This document shows positions 1-6,629 of a stretch of 12,745 nt of DNA, piece after piece. The translations under genes and the position numbers were made by a program. This DNA is from Mageeibacillus sp. UBA3708. Lineage in GTDB: Bacteria; Bacillota; Clostridia; Saccharofermentanales; Saccharofermentanaceae. Within the stretch, counting starts at the first letter, position 1. Every line of letters begins with the position of its first letter. Where the stretch lies: contig DFIB01000088.1 in the NCBI GenBank assembly GCA_002371375.1, positions 1 to 12,745 of the forward strand, read 5' to 3'. The notes under the pieces are model-generated. The model was not told the origin of the DNA, did not search any database, and saw nothing but the letters and a program-made list of their open reading frames with translations.

Positions 1-280
1 CCTTCTTCATATCAACGGCGCAGAATGTGAAGTCGATCTGCTTGCAGTATTCCTCGATATTATCAGTACCGTAAACGATCATGTCCTTAACATAATCAGG
101 CATAGGTCTGTCGATCTTCCATCTGCCGCCGACAGCGTCCTCATAACGCTTGCCTGCAGATCTGGGGGAAGCACAAACTGCCACACATTCGAACCAGGGA
201 TGGTCGTCAAGAAGAGATACAAATCTCTGTCCGACATAGCCGGTAGCCCCGATAACACCTACTTTTAACTTCTTTTCCAT
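1..280 (-). CDS. asd: Aspartate-semialdehyde dehydrogenase, N-terminal part (runs off the left edge)
   Basis: The 93 visible residues begin [20 protein letters not shown], an N-terminal Rossmann fold with a GxTGxVG nucleotide-binding loop at about residues 10-16. Then follow [22 protein letters not shown] and an AVGGRWK segment. This pattern fits the archaeal/fungal-like branch of aspartate-semialdehyde dehydrogenase, which reduces aspartyl phosphate to the semialdehyde with NADPH for lysine, threonine and methionine synthesis in the cytoplasm. N-acetyl-gamma-glutamyl-phosphate reductase shares the fold, but the HPWFE and SPRSAGK segments favour Asd. The catalytic cysteine region lies outside the window. 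The start at 280 is supported by an AGGAG about 7 bases upstream. The gene is divergent from the recombinase gene and has its own promoter. Confidence 0.9.
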   Translation of the reverse strand, partial: MEKKLKVGVIGATGYVGQRFVSLLDDHPWFECVAVCASPRSAGKRYEDAVGGRWKIDRPMPDYVKDMIVYGTDNIEEYCKQIDFTFCAVDMKK

Positions 281-298
281 ACCTTTTCTCCTGTTCCA

Positions 299-323
299 AG
301 TTGTACGCCGCAGACGGACAACT
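299..323 (-). promoter_or_regulatory. Short hairpin in the asd leader
   Basis: AGTTGT (299-304) pairs with ACAACT (318-323), and an inner CCG/CGG pair (308-310 with 315-317) closes a 4-nt loop, leaving a 3-nt bulge. The hairpin sits in the short asd leader, just upstream of the ribosome binding site. It is not followed by a T run, so it is not a classical terminator. A regulatory role is only a guess, and the leader is too short for a lysine riboswitch. Confidence 0.3.
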
Positions 324-340
324 GTATTCGTATGACGCAC

Positions 341-368
341 ATTATAGCACAACAAATTGCTAAATCAA
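341..368 (-). promoter_or_regulatory. Sigma-A type promoter of asd
   Basis: On the minus strand a perfect TATAAT (341-346) preceded by TGC (extended -10) lies 16 bp downstream of TTGATT (363-368). Transcription would start near 333-335 and leave a leader of about 55 nt before the asd ATG. Confidence 0.75.
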
Positions 369-378
369 GGCAAATAAG

Positions 379-387
379 TGATAAAAT
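379..387 (+). promoter_or_regulatory. Possible extended -10 promoter of the recombinase gene
   Basis: TGATAAAAT (379-387) matches an extended -10 (TGnTAtaaT-like). The nearest -35-like element, TTGCTA at 357-362, is 19 bp upstream. The start would be near 394, giving a very short leader with a GAGG at 402-405 before the ATG at 412. It overlaps the asd promoter region back to back. Confidence 0.45.
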
Positions 388-411
388 AAACTAAAAGACA
401 GCGAGGTATAA

Positions 412-1386
412 ATGGATACTTTTCCTATTTTAGACAATTATTGCAATTACATGCTGGCTGTACTCGGCAGATCCGAACTGACTGTCAAGGAATACAGGTA
501 TGATCTTATAGCCTTCTTCAGATTCTATAAGATCGACCATAAGCTGGTTCCTGCCGGCACGGAATTTGATACTATTGACATAAGTGATATCGATGAGAAG
601 CTCCTCAATAAGATTACGACTGATGATCTGCTGGTGTTCCTGATATGGCTTTCGAGAGAACGTAAGCTGTCGAATGCATCAAGAGCGAGAAGGATCGCCA
701 CCTTGAAGAGCTTCTTCAAGTATGTCCACTCCAAGAAGCATATTATTGACACAAATCCCGCATATGATCTTGAGACACCCAAGATCGGCAAGCGCAATCC
801 CAAATATCTTACTCTTGAACAGAGCACAGAACTGCTGGAACAGGCGTATAATTCACCTAAAGAATCAGGTGAACGTGATTACTGTATCGTTACGCTCTTC
901 CTTAACTGCGGTATGCGTCTGTCTGAATTACGCGGCATAGACATAGACGATATTCACGGAGACATCCTGACCGTTGTCGGTAAAGGCAACAAGGAACGCA
1001 CGATCTATCTCAATCAGGCGTGTCTTGATGCCATCAATGACTGGATGGCCAAGAGAGCGACCCTGAAGATCAAGCCGGCACATCAGAAGGCCTTATTCAT
1101 ATCCAAGCGCGGCACAAGAATATCCGATGATATGATCCAGATAGTGATCAAGGATCTAATGATGCAGGCAGGAATCGATACAAAAGTATATTCCGTCCAC
1201 AAGCTCAGGCATACGGCCGCCACGCTGATGTACAAGTACGGACAGGTCGATATCAGGAATCTTCAGATGATACTCGGACATCAGAGCGTGTCAACAACAC
1301 AGATATATACTCACGTTGATGATGAGCAGTTAAGACAGGCAGTTAAGAGTAATCCGCTGGCAAATTTCAAACCGGAGGAAGAGTAA
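412..1386 (+). CDS. XerC/XerD-type tyrosine recombinase
   Basis: This 324-residue protein is a complete tyrosine site-specific recombinase. The N-terminal SAM-like DNA-binding domain spans about residues 5-115 and the catalytic domain about 130-315. All catalytic residues are visible: Arg169 in CGMRLSEL, Lys191 in GKGNKER, His263 and Arg266 in HKLRH, His290 in LGHQ and the nucleophile Tyr299 in TTQIYTHV. Such enzymes cut and rejoin DNA through a 3'-phosphotyrosine, typically to resolve chromosome dimers at dif together with a partner. It is slightly longer than E. coli XerC (298 residues) because of an extra stretch around residues 44-66. No attachment site, excisionase or phage gene is nearby, so a housekeeping Xer role is more likely than an element integrase. 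Which Xer paralogue it is cannot be decided here. The start has GAGG about 6 bases upstream. Confidence 0.88.
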   Translation: MDTFPILDNYCNYMLAVLGRSELTVKEYRYDLIAFFRFYKIDHKLVPAGTEFDTIDISDIDEKLLNKITTDDLLVFLIWLSRERKLSNASRARRIATLKSFFKYVHSKKHIIDTNPAYDLETPKIGKRNPKYLTLEQSTELLEQAYNSPKESGERDYCIVTLFLNCGMRLSELRGIDIDDIHGDILTVVGKGNKERTIYLNQACLDAINDWMAKRATLKIKPAHQKALFISKRGTRISDDMIQIVIKDLMMQAGIDTKVYSVHKLRHTAATLMYKYGQVDIRNLQMILGHQSVSTTQIYTHVDDEQLRQAVKSNPLANFKPEEE

Positions 1387-1388
1387 TA

Positions 1389-2228
1389 TCATCCTCTGGT
1401 TGCAGAGGGTTCTGACGGATCACTCTCGCCAGGTTCAGATCCCTCACCGGGTTCAATGCTTTCGCCCGGTTCGCTGCCGTCAGGTTCTGTGTCAGAGCCT
1501 GATGTTAATGAAGAAGGATCTATATTAGAATCAGAGGATGATCCTGTTACACCTGTAGGCTCAGTTGTTTGAGCTGTTGCATTCGCAATCCTGGCATTAT
1601 TATAGAAACTCTTGCTGATATCAAAGTTCAGCGGATAATATGCCATAGCATTCATGTAACGCTCCTGAAGCGAATCAGTCTCGAATACATCCTGTTCATT
1701 GATGAGTTTGTTGTTAGAATATGGTAATTTGATCGCGGCAAGACTTACAAGCCAAATGATAACCGATACGATCAAAACCTCAAATACAAGAAGCGGCGTT
1801 ATCGGGAATACATCCATATACCTTCTGAGAGATGAGGAGGAATTCTGCTTATGAGAATCAGACGATATGAATTCGGCGACCTTGAATCCTTTTGAATCGA
1901 TCTTGGTGATGATCTTATCAAGCATTGAATTACGTGTATATTCGTCAAGAAGTCTGGGTGCAAAATCGAGATTGTCAGGAAGCGGATACATGTCAATTAT
2001 ATCCTTCGCATTCTTGAGAAGGATATCTCCAAATACGAATATAACATCCTCGCCTGCTACGCTCTCACGCTTGGCATAAATATCCAGATACGATTTAACG
2101 ATGGCGTTCTCCGCTCTGGTCGTCTCTTTGGTTATATCAAATACAGACGGATAGACCATGGAAACCGTCGAATAATAGAAATCAGTTATGTTATCTCTTG
2201 TCAGTTCTTTATTCCAAAGCTCATCCAT
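1389..2228 (-). CDS. Single-pass membrane protein of unknown function, coupled to the sensor-MFS gene
   Basis: I do not recognise this 279-residue protein. Residues 1-140 are soluble, helical and charged, and lie before one hydrophobic segment at about 144-167. After that comes an external part (168-220) and a low-complexity Ser/Thr/Pro/Gly/Glu tail (221-279) with repeated SEPGES-like units. The stretch around residues 16-75 loosely resembles the first helices of an ECF sigma factor region 2, but without clear promoter-recognition motifs, so this is only a hint. A longer reading frame opens at 2315. I chose the ATG at 2228 because GGAGGTGA lies 5 bases before it. The ATG overlaps the stop of the upstream sensor-MFS gene by 8 bp, so the two are probably translationally coupled and act together. 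The stop is 2 bp from that of the convergent recombinase gene. Confidence 0.75.
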   Translation of the reverse strand: MDELWNKELTRDNITDFYYSTVSMVYPSVFDITKETTRAENAIVKSYLDIYAKRESVAGEDVIFVFGDILLKNAKDIIDMYPLPDNLDFAPRLLDEYTRNSMLDKIITKIDSKGFKVAEFISSDSHKQNSSSSLRRYMDVFPITPLLVFEVLIVSVIIWLVSLAAIKLPYSNNKLINEQDVFETDSLQERYMNAMAYYPLNFDISKSFYNNARIANATAQTTEPTGVTGSSSDSNIDPSSLTSGSDTEPDGSEPGESIEPGEGSEPGESDPSEPSATRG

Positions 2229-4824
2229 TGGACTCACCTCCGTTATTGGCAGGATAATACTGCTGCTGATTGGCCGAAGCGGTCTTGTCAGGCTGCTTCT
2301 TTTTATCGCCCACATAGTACGAGTAACCGGACATAGGATAAACGTATCCGGCTATAACAAGTATTACCGTAAATACAAGGAAAACGATCCTTATCTGATC
2401 AAGTGCCAATGCAATCATGTAGACAGGTATCATGATCAGCATTCCTGCGAGGAAAGTCAGTTCGGCTGCACGCTTAAAATTGATCCTTGCCTCCTTGCCG
2501 AGAAGTTCGTACAGATCGTAAACGTAAGTATAATCATGGATACCGATCGACAATCCAAGCAGAGCACAAGTAATTACAAGGAACTTGGCCGTCGGCATAA
2601 GCGCGAAGATCAAGAATCCGAGGATAGCCGATGTGGATTGGATAAGCACTCTGTTGCGTGATGTCATCAGGTATGAGAATCTTGACTTGACCAGAAGCGC
2701 AACAAATATTGACATAAAAGCAGCCACGAGATAATAGAAAGCTGACGTTGCGATCGATATCTTAACTTTATCCAGGAAATTCGGGAGGAATATCATGAGG
2801 AATGAGAATTCGATCCCGAGCACAACGAATGAAGACATCAGGAACTTCCCTGCCCTCTTGTTAGAGAATATCTGAAGCCATCTGTTAAGCGAAAGGAATG
2901 ATTCCTTGACGACATTGTTCGCTCTCATGAAGTAGACCATTCCCAGAGCTGCCAATATCAACGTCGCACCGCTTATTATGGAGACGATCATAAGTCCGAA
3001 TCTCTCATAGCAAATACCTGCCACAACGGCACCGACGGATACGCCGAGGAAATATGCAGTACCCTGAATATTATGGATCGTTCTGTCCTCAAATCCTTTG
3101 TATCCGAGCTTGCCTGCATTGAGTCTGTAATCTCTGAGATAATCGAAAGGCATTCCAAAGCACAGACCTATGGGAAGCATCATTATCATGAGCACATAAG
3201 GATTGTCCACAAGACCTGCCAGCAGAGCGAAAAAGTATCCGACAGCAGTAATAAACAGTAGAGAGATCCTTGATGTCAGTCTGCTCTTCAGAGTTCTTCT
3301 CAAAGAAGCAAATCCGAAGAAACCGAATGCAAAGAACAGAAGTCCGGCAGCGATCACGAGCTGCAGGATCCACGGGTCCTCATCGGCAGGAAGGCTGTCC
3401 TTAATGTATAGTGCATAAATGACAGGGATCATTGATGCGCCAAGAGCCTGAAAGAACGACAGGAACCTGTTGGCATTGGAACCATACATGACAAGTATCG
3501 GCGCATTGCCTGAAATGCCCTTGGTAACAGTAGATGCCAGAAGATTGAGTTCAAAAATAATGATTGCCATTGATATTGCGATGGAGATTATGGTAAATAT
3601 CCAGCTCAGAGACATGCCGTTGACGGATGACTCGTAATCCGCCCTGGGCATCCTGATCTCAAGCAGACCCGTTACGGTATTGTCAGAAGATATTACAGGG
3701 GATAAAGCGGCAACGTAATTCACCCCGTTATCCGTTCTTGTGGTAAAAGCAGACTGCTGAAGATCAAAACAGTTTATATACTTATCGTTGGAGCCCGAGA
3801 GATAATAAGGCTCAACATTGTCGGTTGCCGTTGATGAATAGAATCTGAGGAATGAATCTCCTGTCTTTGTAAATATATCCACAAGGTAATCCTTACCTTC
3901 ATCATATGAATAGATAGGCAAAGGATATGTCATTCCTTCAGAAAGCTTGGAATACCCGAGCACCGTGGAAGATGCTATCGATATCTTCTGCATTGAATCG
4001 GCACGTTCAGATTCGAGTGCGGCAACATATGTGTTAGACAACTGATTTGACATTACAAAAAGAACAACAAGAACGATCGAGAAGCAATACCCGATGGTCG
4101 ATGACATCAGCCTCTTCTCCTTATTCTTAGAGGTCTCACCTGCATTAGCTCCCTTGCCCTGCTTCTTGCGCATAAATCTGATGAAGAATTCCTGGATTAT
4201 AAACAGAACGACTCCGGCTGCAAGACACAGAATTACAGACAGAAGTATCCGGCCCTCCATCTCATTGCCGAGCGTATTCAGACCGTCGAAAATACATTTA
4301 TACTCAAAAACGCCGATACACATACCTGTATCATCTGTAATCGGTACAAGGACGCTCTCACTGTTGTCATCCTTCATCACCTGAGGAGCAAATGACCCCG
4401 TAAGCCATTCTGAGATATCCTTGTTGGCAACCATAAACTCGTTAGCATCAGTGCTGTTGCCTGCAACCATTGTAAGCTGACCGTTAAGATAGCTGAACAA
4501 TGCATATTTCTCTGTTGAAAGAGTCTCCGATGTTGTGTCTGCGAGCATGAGATTAAATACGTTGACATACTTCATGGCAGCCTGATTCGGATCGCCTTTG
4601 AGCTCGTTGCCGTTAACTGTCATCTTAACAAGATCAGATACCTGATATATCTTGTCATGTGATATGGATTTGAATTCATCTTCATACTGCAGTCTCATGT
4701 GATGGACTGCAAAAGACACTGATAATACTGATACCAGGATTGATACAATGATAAGTATGATCGCTCTGACAATACTGTTAAAGAAATCCGTCTTCCCTTC
4801 ACCATATTCGCGTCTGTCAGCCAT
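2221..4824 (-). CDS. Fusion of two Cache-like sensor regions with an MFS-like 12-helix domain
   Basis: The 867-residue protein has a modular membrane topology by eye. Helix 1 (about 18-40) and helix 2 (191-214) bracket an outer region of about 150 residues. A basic cytoplasmic linker (216-239) follows. Helix 3 (241-262) and helix 4 (406-430) bracket a second outer region of about 140 residues. Both outer regions end in a PASc/Cache-like strand pattern (VLVPITDDTGMCIGVFEY; AALSPVISSDNTVTGLLEIR). From about 445 to 830 there are roughly 12 more helices, with MFS-like charged loops (RRTLKSR; DYLRDYR). No kinase, HAMP or methyl-accepting domain is present. A membrane receptor-transporter, or a transporter-like signalling protein, is the inferred role; the ligand is unknown. 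The ATG at 4824 follows GGGGGT; an in-frame TTG at 4839 is an alternative. It lies 62 bp after the NSS transporter gene and overlaps the next gene. Confidence 0.75.
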   Translation of the reverse strand: MADRREYGEGKTDFFNSIVRAIILIIVSILVSVLSVSFAVHHMRLQYEDEFKSISHDKIYQVSDLVKMTVNGNELKGDPNQAAMKYVNVFNLMLADTTSETLSTEKYALFSYLNGQLTMVAGNSTDANEFMVANKDISEWLTGSFAPQVMKDDNSESVLVPITDDTGMCIGVFEYKCIFDGLNTLGNEMEGRILLSVILCLAAGVVLFIIQEFFIRFMRKKQGKGANAGETSKNKEKRLMSSTIGYCFSIVLVVLFVMSNQLSNTYVAALESERADSMQKISIASSTVLGYSKLSEGMTYPLPIYSYDEGKDYLVDIFTKTGDSFLRFYSSTATDNVEPYYLSGSNDKYINCFDLQQSAFTTRTDNGVNYVAALSPVISSDNTVTGLLEIRMPRADYESSVNGMSLSWIFTIISIAISMAIIIFELNLLASTVTKGISGNAPILVMYGSNANRFLSFFQALGASMIPVIYALYIKDSLPADEDPWILQLVIAAGLLFFAFGFFGFASLRRTLKSRLTSRISLLFITAVGYFFALLAGLVDNPYVLMIMMLPIGLCFGMPFDYLRDYRLNAGKLGYKGFEDRTIHNIQGTAYFLGVSVGAVVAGICYERFGLMIVSIISGATLILAALGMVYFMRANNVVKESFLSLNRWLQIFSNKRAGKFLMSSFVVLGIEFSFLMIFLPNFLDKVKISIATSAFYYLVAAFMSIFVALLVKSRFSYLMTSRNRVLIQSTSAILGFLIFALMPTAKFLVITCALLGLSIGIHDYTYVYDLYELLGKEARINFKRAAELTFLAGMLIMIPVYMIALALDQIRIVFLVFTVILVIAGYVYPMSGYSYYVGDKKKQPDKTASANQQQYYPANNGGESNG

Positions 4825-4858
4825 GGTCAACCCCCGCAAAACATATTTTTACGGATAT

Positions 4859-4864
4859 ATTATA
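4859..4864 (-). promoter_or_regulatory. -10 box ahead of the sensor-MFS gene
   Basis: A perfect TATAAT lies on the minus strand in the 62-bp gap after the NSS gene, 34 bp before the ATG at 4824. The -35 is poor: TTGATT lies at only 14 bp spacing. The sensor-MFS pair may therefore have its own start in addition to read-through from the transporter gene. Confidence 0.45.
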
Positions 4865-4886
4865 CAGCAAAAATCCGAAATCAATG

Positions 4887-6263
4887 TTAAGATCTCGGGA
4901 CAAGACCGTTTATAAAAATAAGCAGAATGAGTACCGGAAGAATAAATGTAAAATATAATTTAAGTCCTCTTCCAAGTTTGATCCCCTTACCGGTGTTAAC
5001 TTCCCTGCGGAAATTCTCAAATCCCCATCCGCTCTTAAGAACACAGAACAAAAGGAATACTATCGAGCCCAGCGGAAGCAAGATATTCGATACAACAAAA
5101 TCCTCACTGTCCAGAACATCTCTTCCCCCTATGATCTTCAGCTCCTTGAGCACATTGTATCCGAGTACACACGGCATACTTCCGAACAGGACAATTATAA
5201 GATTTACTATTATCGATTTGCGCCTTGACCAACCGAAATTATCACATAAAGATACGACAAGATTCTCAAAAACGGCAGTGACTGTCGAGAAACTCGCGAA
5301 GGTCATAAACAGGAAGAACAACGCTCCCCACAGCCAGCCGGAAGACATGTTGGCGAATATATTCGGAAGTGTTACGAATATGAGTGACGGACCCTGCCCC
5401 GGTTCAATGCCGAAGCTGAAACATGCAGGAAATATTATCAGTCCCGAGATAACGGCAACAAAAGTATCGAGTGCACATATACGCATGGCCTCACCCGTCA
5501 GTGTTGTATCTGACGACATATAACTACCGAATATCTCCATTGCACCGATCCCGAGACTCAGTGTAAAGAAGGCTTGTGTGATAGACGCCGTGATGACATT
5601 GATTATCCCGACATCCTCTACCGAATCCCAATTAGGCTTCAGATAGAAAGCGAGCCCCTCTCCCGAATTCTCAAGCAGAATGCTGTTGACCGCAAGAGCA
5701 ACTATAAGGAACAGAAGTCCGGACATCATTACTTTGGTAACACGTTCAAGCCCTTTGTGCACACCGAAACACAAAACGCCAAAACCTGCGCACACTACTA
5801 TCGCCATGCAGAGCGTCATCTCGACAGGGTCATCAAGAAGAGCCGCGAAAGATGCGGATACCTCCTCACTTGTTGAATTATTGAACTGCCCTGTTATAAA
5901 CCTGTAGAAATACGACAGCATCCATCCGGATACCGTTGTATAGTACATCATTAACAGATAACATCCGCCAAGACATATCCATCCGAACAGATGCCACTTC
6001 TTCCCACTCGGTTCAAGTTTTCTGAAGGCCTCAACGCACGTTCTCTTGCCGCCTCTTCCGACAGCAAGTTCTACGATAAGAACGGGAATTCCCATGAGCA
6101 CAAGGAACAAAAGATAGAAGAACACAAATATAGCACCGCCGTTTTGACCGGTAATATAAGGAAATTTCCACACATTGCCGATGCCTATCGCGCATCCGGC
6201 ACTGACAAGAATAAAACCTAACCTGCTCTTAAAGCCTTCTCTGTTATTCAGATCCTTACCCAT
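4887..6263 (-). CDS. Sodium:neurotransmitter symporter (NSS) family amino acid transporter
   Basis: The 458-residue integral membrane protein carries the NSS signature near its N terminus (SRLGFILVSAGCAIGIGNVW, residues 13-32, then KFPYITGQNGG), the broken TM1 that forms the substrate and Na+ sites. Eleven helices can be placed at about 14-36, 43-66, 92-122, 148-167, 175-195, 219-246, 263-288, 305-335, 347-368, 389-410 and 434-454, as in MhsT-like bacterial members that lack TM12. TM6 (ITQAFFTLSLGIGAM) and the Ser/Thr-rich TM8 (TFASFSTVTAV) also match the family. By family it should take up an amino acid, possibly hydrophobic or aromatic, with Na+; the substrate cannot be read from the sequence. 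The start has AGGG 7 bases upstream. There is no obvious promoter between the tRNA terminator and the gene. Confidence 0.93.
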   Translation of the reverse strand: MGKDLNNREGFKSRLGFILVSAGCAIGIGNVWKFPYITGQNGGAIFVFFYLLFLVLMGIPVLIVELAVGRGGKRTCVEAFRKLEPSGKKWHLFGWICLGGCYLLMMYYTTVSGWMLSYFYRFITGQFNNSTSEEVSASFAALLDDPVEMTLCMAIVVCAGFGVLCFGVHKGLERVTKVMMSGLLFLIVALAVNSILLENSGEGLAFYLKPNWDSVEDVGIINVITASITQAFFTLSLGIGAMEIFGSYMSSDTTLTGEAMRICALDTFVAVISGLIIFPACFSFGIEPGQGPSLIFVTLPNIFANMSSGWLWGALFFLFMTFASFSTVTAVFENLVVSLCDNFGWSRRKSIIVNLIIVLFGSMPCVLGYNVLKELKIIGGRDVLDSEDFVVSNILLPLGSIVFLLFCVLKSGWGFENFRREVNTGKGIKLGRGLKLYFTFILPVLILLIFINGLVPRS

Positions 6264-6276
6264 ATTATGCCCTGCG

Positions 6277-6320
6277 TAAAATAAAAAGGTCTCATTGGGA
6301 TATCATCCCTACGAGACCTT
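6277..6320 (-). terminator. Terminator-like hairpin after the tRNA pair, just before the NSS gene
   Basis: On the minus strand the perfect outer stem AAGGTCTC/GAGACCTT (6313-6320 with 6286-6293) encloses an inner stem GGGAT/ATCCC (6305-6309 with 6297-6301). A T-rich tail (TTTTTATTTT) follows. It sits 5 bp after the CCA end of tRNA-fMet and ends about 15-20 bp before the NSS start codon. It reads as an intrinsic terminator, and possibly as an attenuator for the transporter. Confidence 0.85.
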
Positions 6321-6325
6321 AAAAG

Positions 6326-6402
6326 TGGTTGCGGAGGCGGGACTCGAACCTCGCGACCTCCGGGTTATGAGCCCGGCAAGCTACCAACTGCTCCACTCCG
6401 CG
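6326..6402 (-). tRNA. Initiator tRNA-fMet (anticodon CAU)
   Basis: The 77-nt gene folds as a cloverleaf with the CCA end encoded. The anticodon CAT is at 6367-6369 in a CTCATAA loop. Three initiator hallmarks are visible: the 1:72 position is an unpaired C-A, the anticodon stem carries three consecutive G:C pairs next to the loop, and the D stem has A11:U24. It is therefore the start-codon tRNA and not an elongator. It lies 25 bp downstream of tRNA-Leu and is probably cotranscribed with it. Confidence 0.97.
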
Positions 6403-6427
6403 TGTCAATCTGCACTGTTCGGAATAA

Positions 6428-6514
6428 TGGTGCTCGTGACCGGACTTGAACCGGTACGGATTTTACTCCGACGGATTTTAAGTCCGTTGTGTCTGCCAAT
6501 TCCACCACACGAGC
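6428..6514 (-). tRNA. tRNA-Leu (anticodon UAA)
   Basis: The 87-nt class II tRNA has a perfect 7-bp acceptor stem (GCTCGTG/CACGAGC), an encoded CCA, the leucine-type D arm (GGTGGAATTGGCAGACAC), an anticodon stem ACGGA/TCCGT with loop CTTAAAA (anticodon TAA at 6478-6480), a long variable arm and a T arm ACCGG/CCGGT. It decodes UUA and UUG. It is the first gene after the promoter at 6536-6564. Confidence 0.97.
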
Positions 6515-6535
6515 CTATCCGTTAAGTGCTTGACA

Positions 6536-6564
6536 ATAATAGCACCCGATGTGTTTTCTGTCAA
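6536..6564 (-). promoter_or_regulatory. Strong promoter of the tRNA-Leu/tRNA-fMet operon
   Basis: TTGACA (6559-6564) and TATTAT (6536-6541) on the minus strand are separated by exactly 17 bp, and TGC precedes the -10. This is near consensus for a housekeeping sigma factor. Transcription would start about 15 bp before tRNA-Leu. It may also supply the NSS gene by read-through. Confidence 0.85.
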
Positions 6565-6572
6565 GGGCAGTG

Positions 6573-6601
6573 TTGCAATTAAAAAAGATTAGAATTATCA
6601 T
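6573..6601 (+). promoter_or_regulatory. Promoter of the 821-residue membrane protein gene
   Basis: TTGCAA (6573-6578) and TATCAT (6596-6601) lie 17 bp apart on the plus strand. The start would be near 6608, followed by GGGAG (6619-6623), 6 bases before the ATG at 6630. The two -35 boxes of this and the tRNA promoter are 8 bp apart, back to back. Confidence 0.6.
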
Positions 6602-6629
6602 AGTACATATTAAATAATGGGAGTTATCT

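Noticed and set aside
281..340. Lysine riboswitch ahead of asd
   Set aside because: The leader from the visible promoter is about 55 nt, far too short for the lysine aptamer of about 170 nt.
2229..2315. Upstream extension of the 279-residue protein to 2315
   Set aside because: The extra 29 residues overlap the end of the sensor-MFS gene, and no ribosome binding site precedes 2315, while GGAGGTGA precedes the ATG at 2228.
4927..5523. Rightward open frame of 198 codons opposite the NSS gene
   Set aside because: It is antisense to a well-conserved membrane transporter and has no ribosome binding site or family-like features.
6264..6325. T-box or riboswitch controlling the NSS transporter
   Set aside because: The space between tRNA-fMet and the gene holds only a terminator hairpin. 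There is no room for a specifier loop or T-box sequence.
6428..6514. tRNA-Leu 3' end as an integration site used by the recombinase
   Set aside because: No direct repeat of the tRNA end, no phage or element genes and no composition change are visible nearby. The recombinase gene is about 5 kb away.
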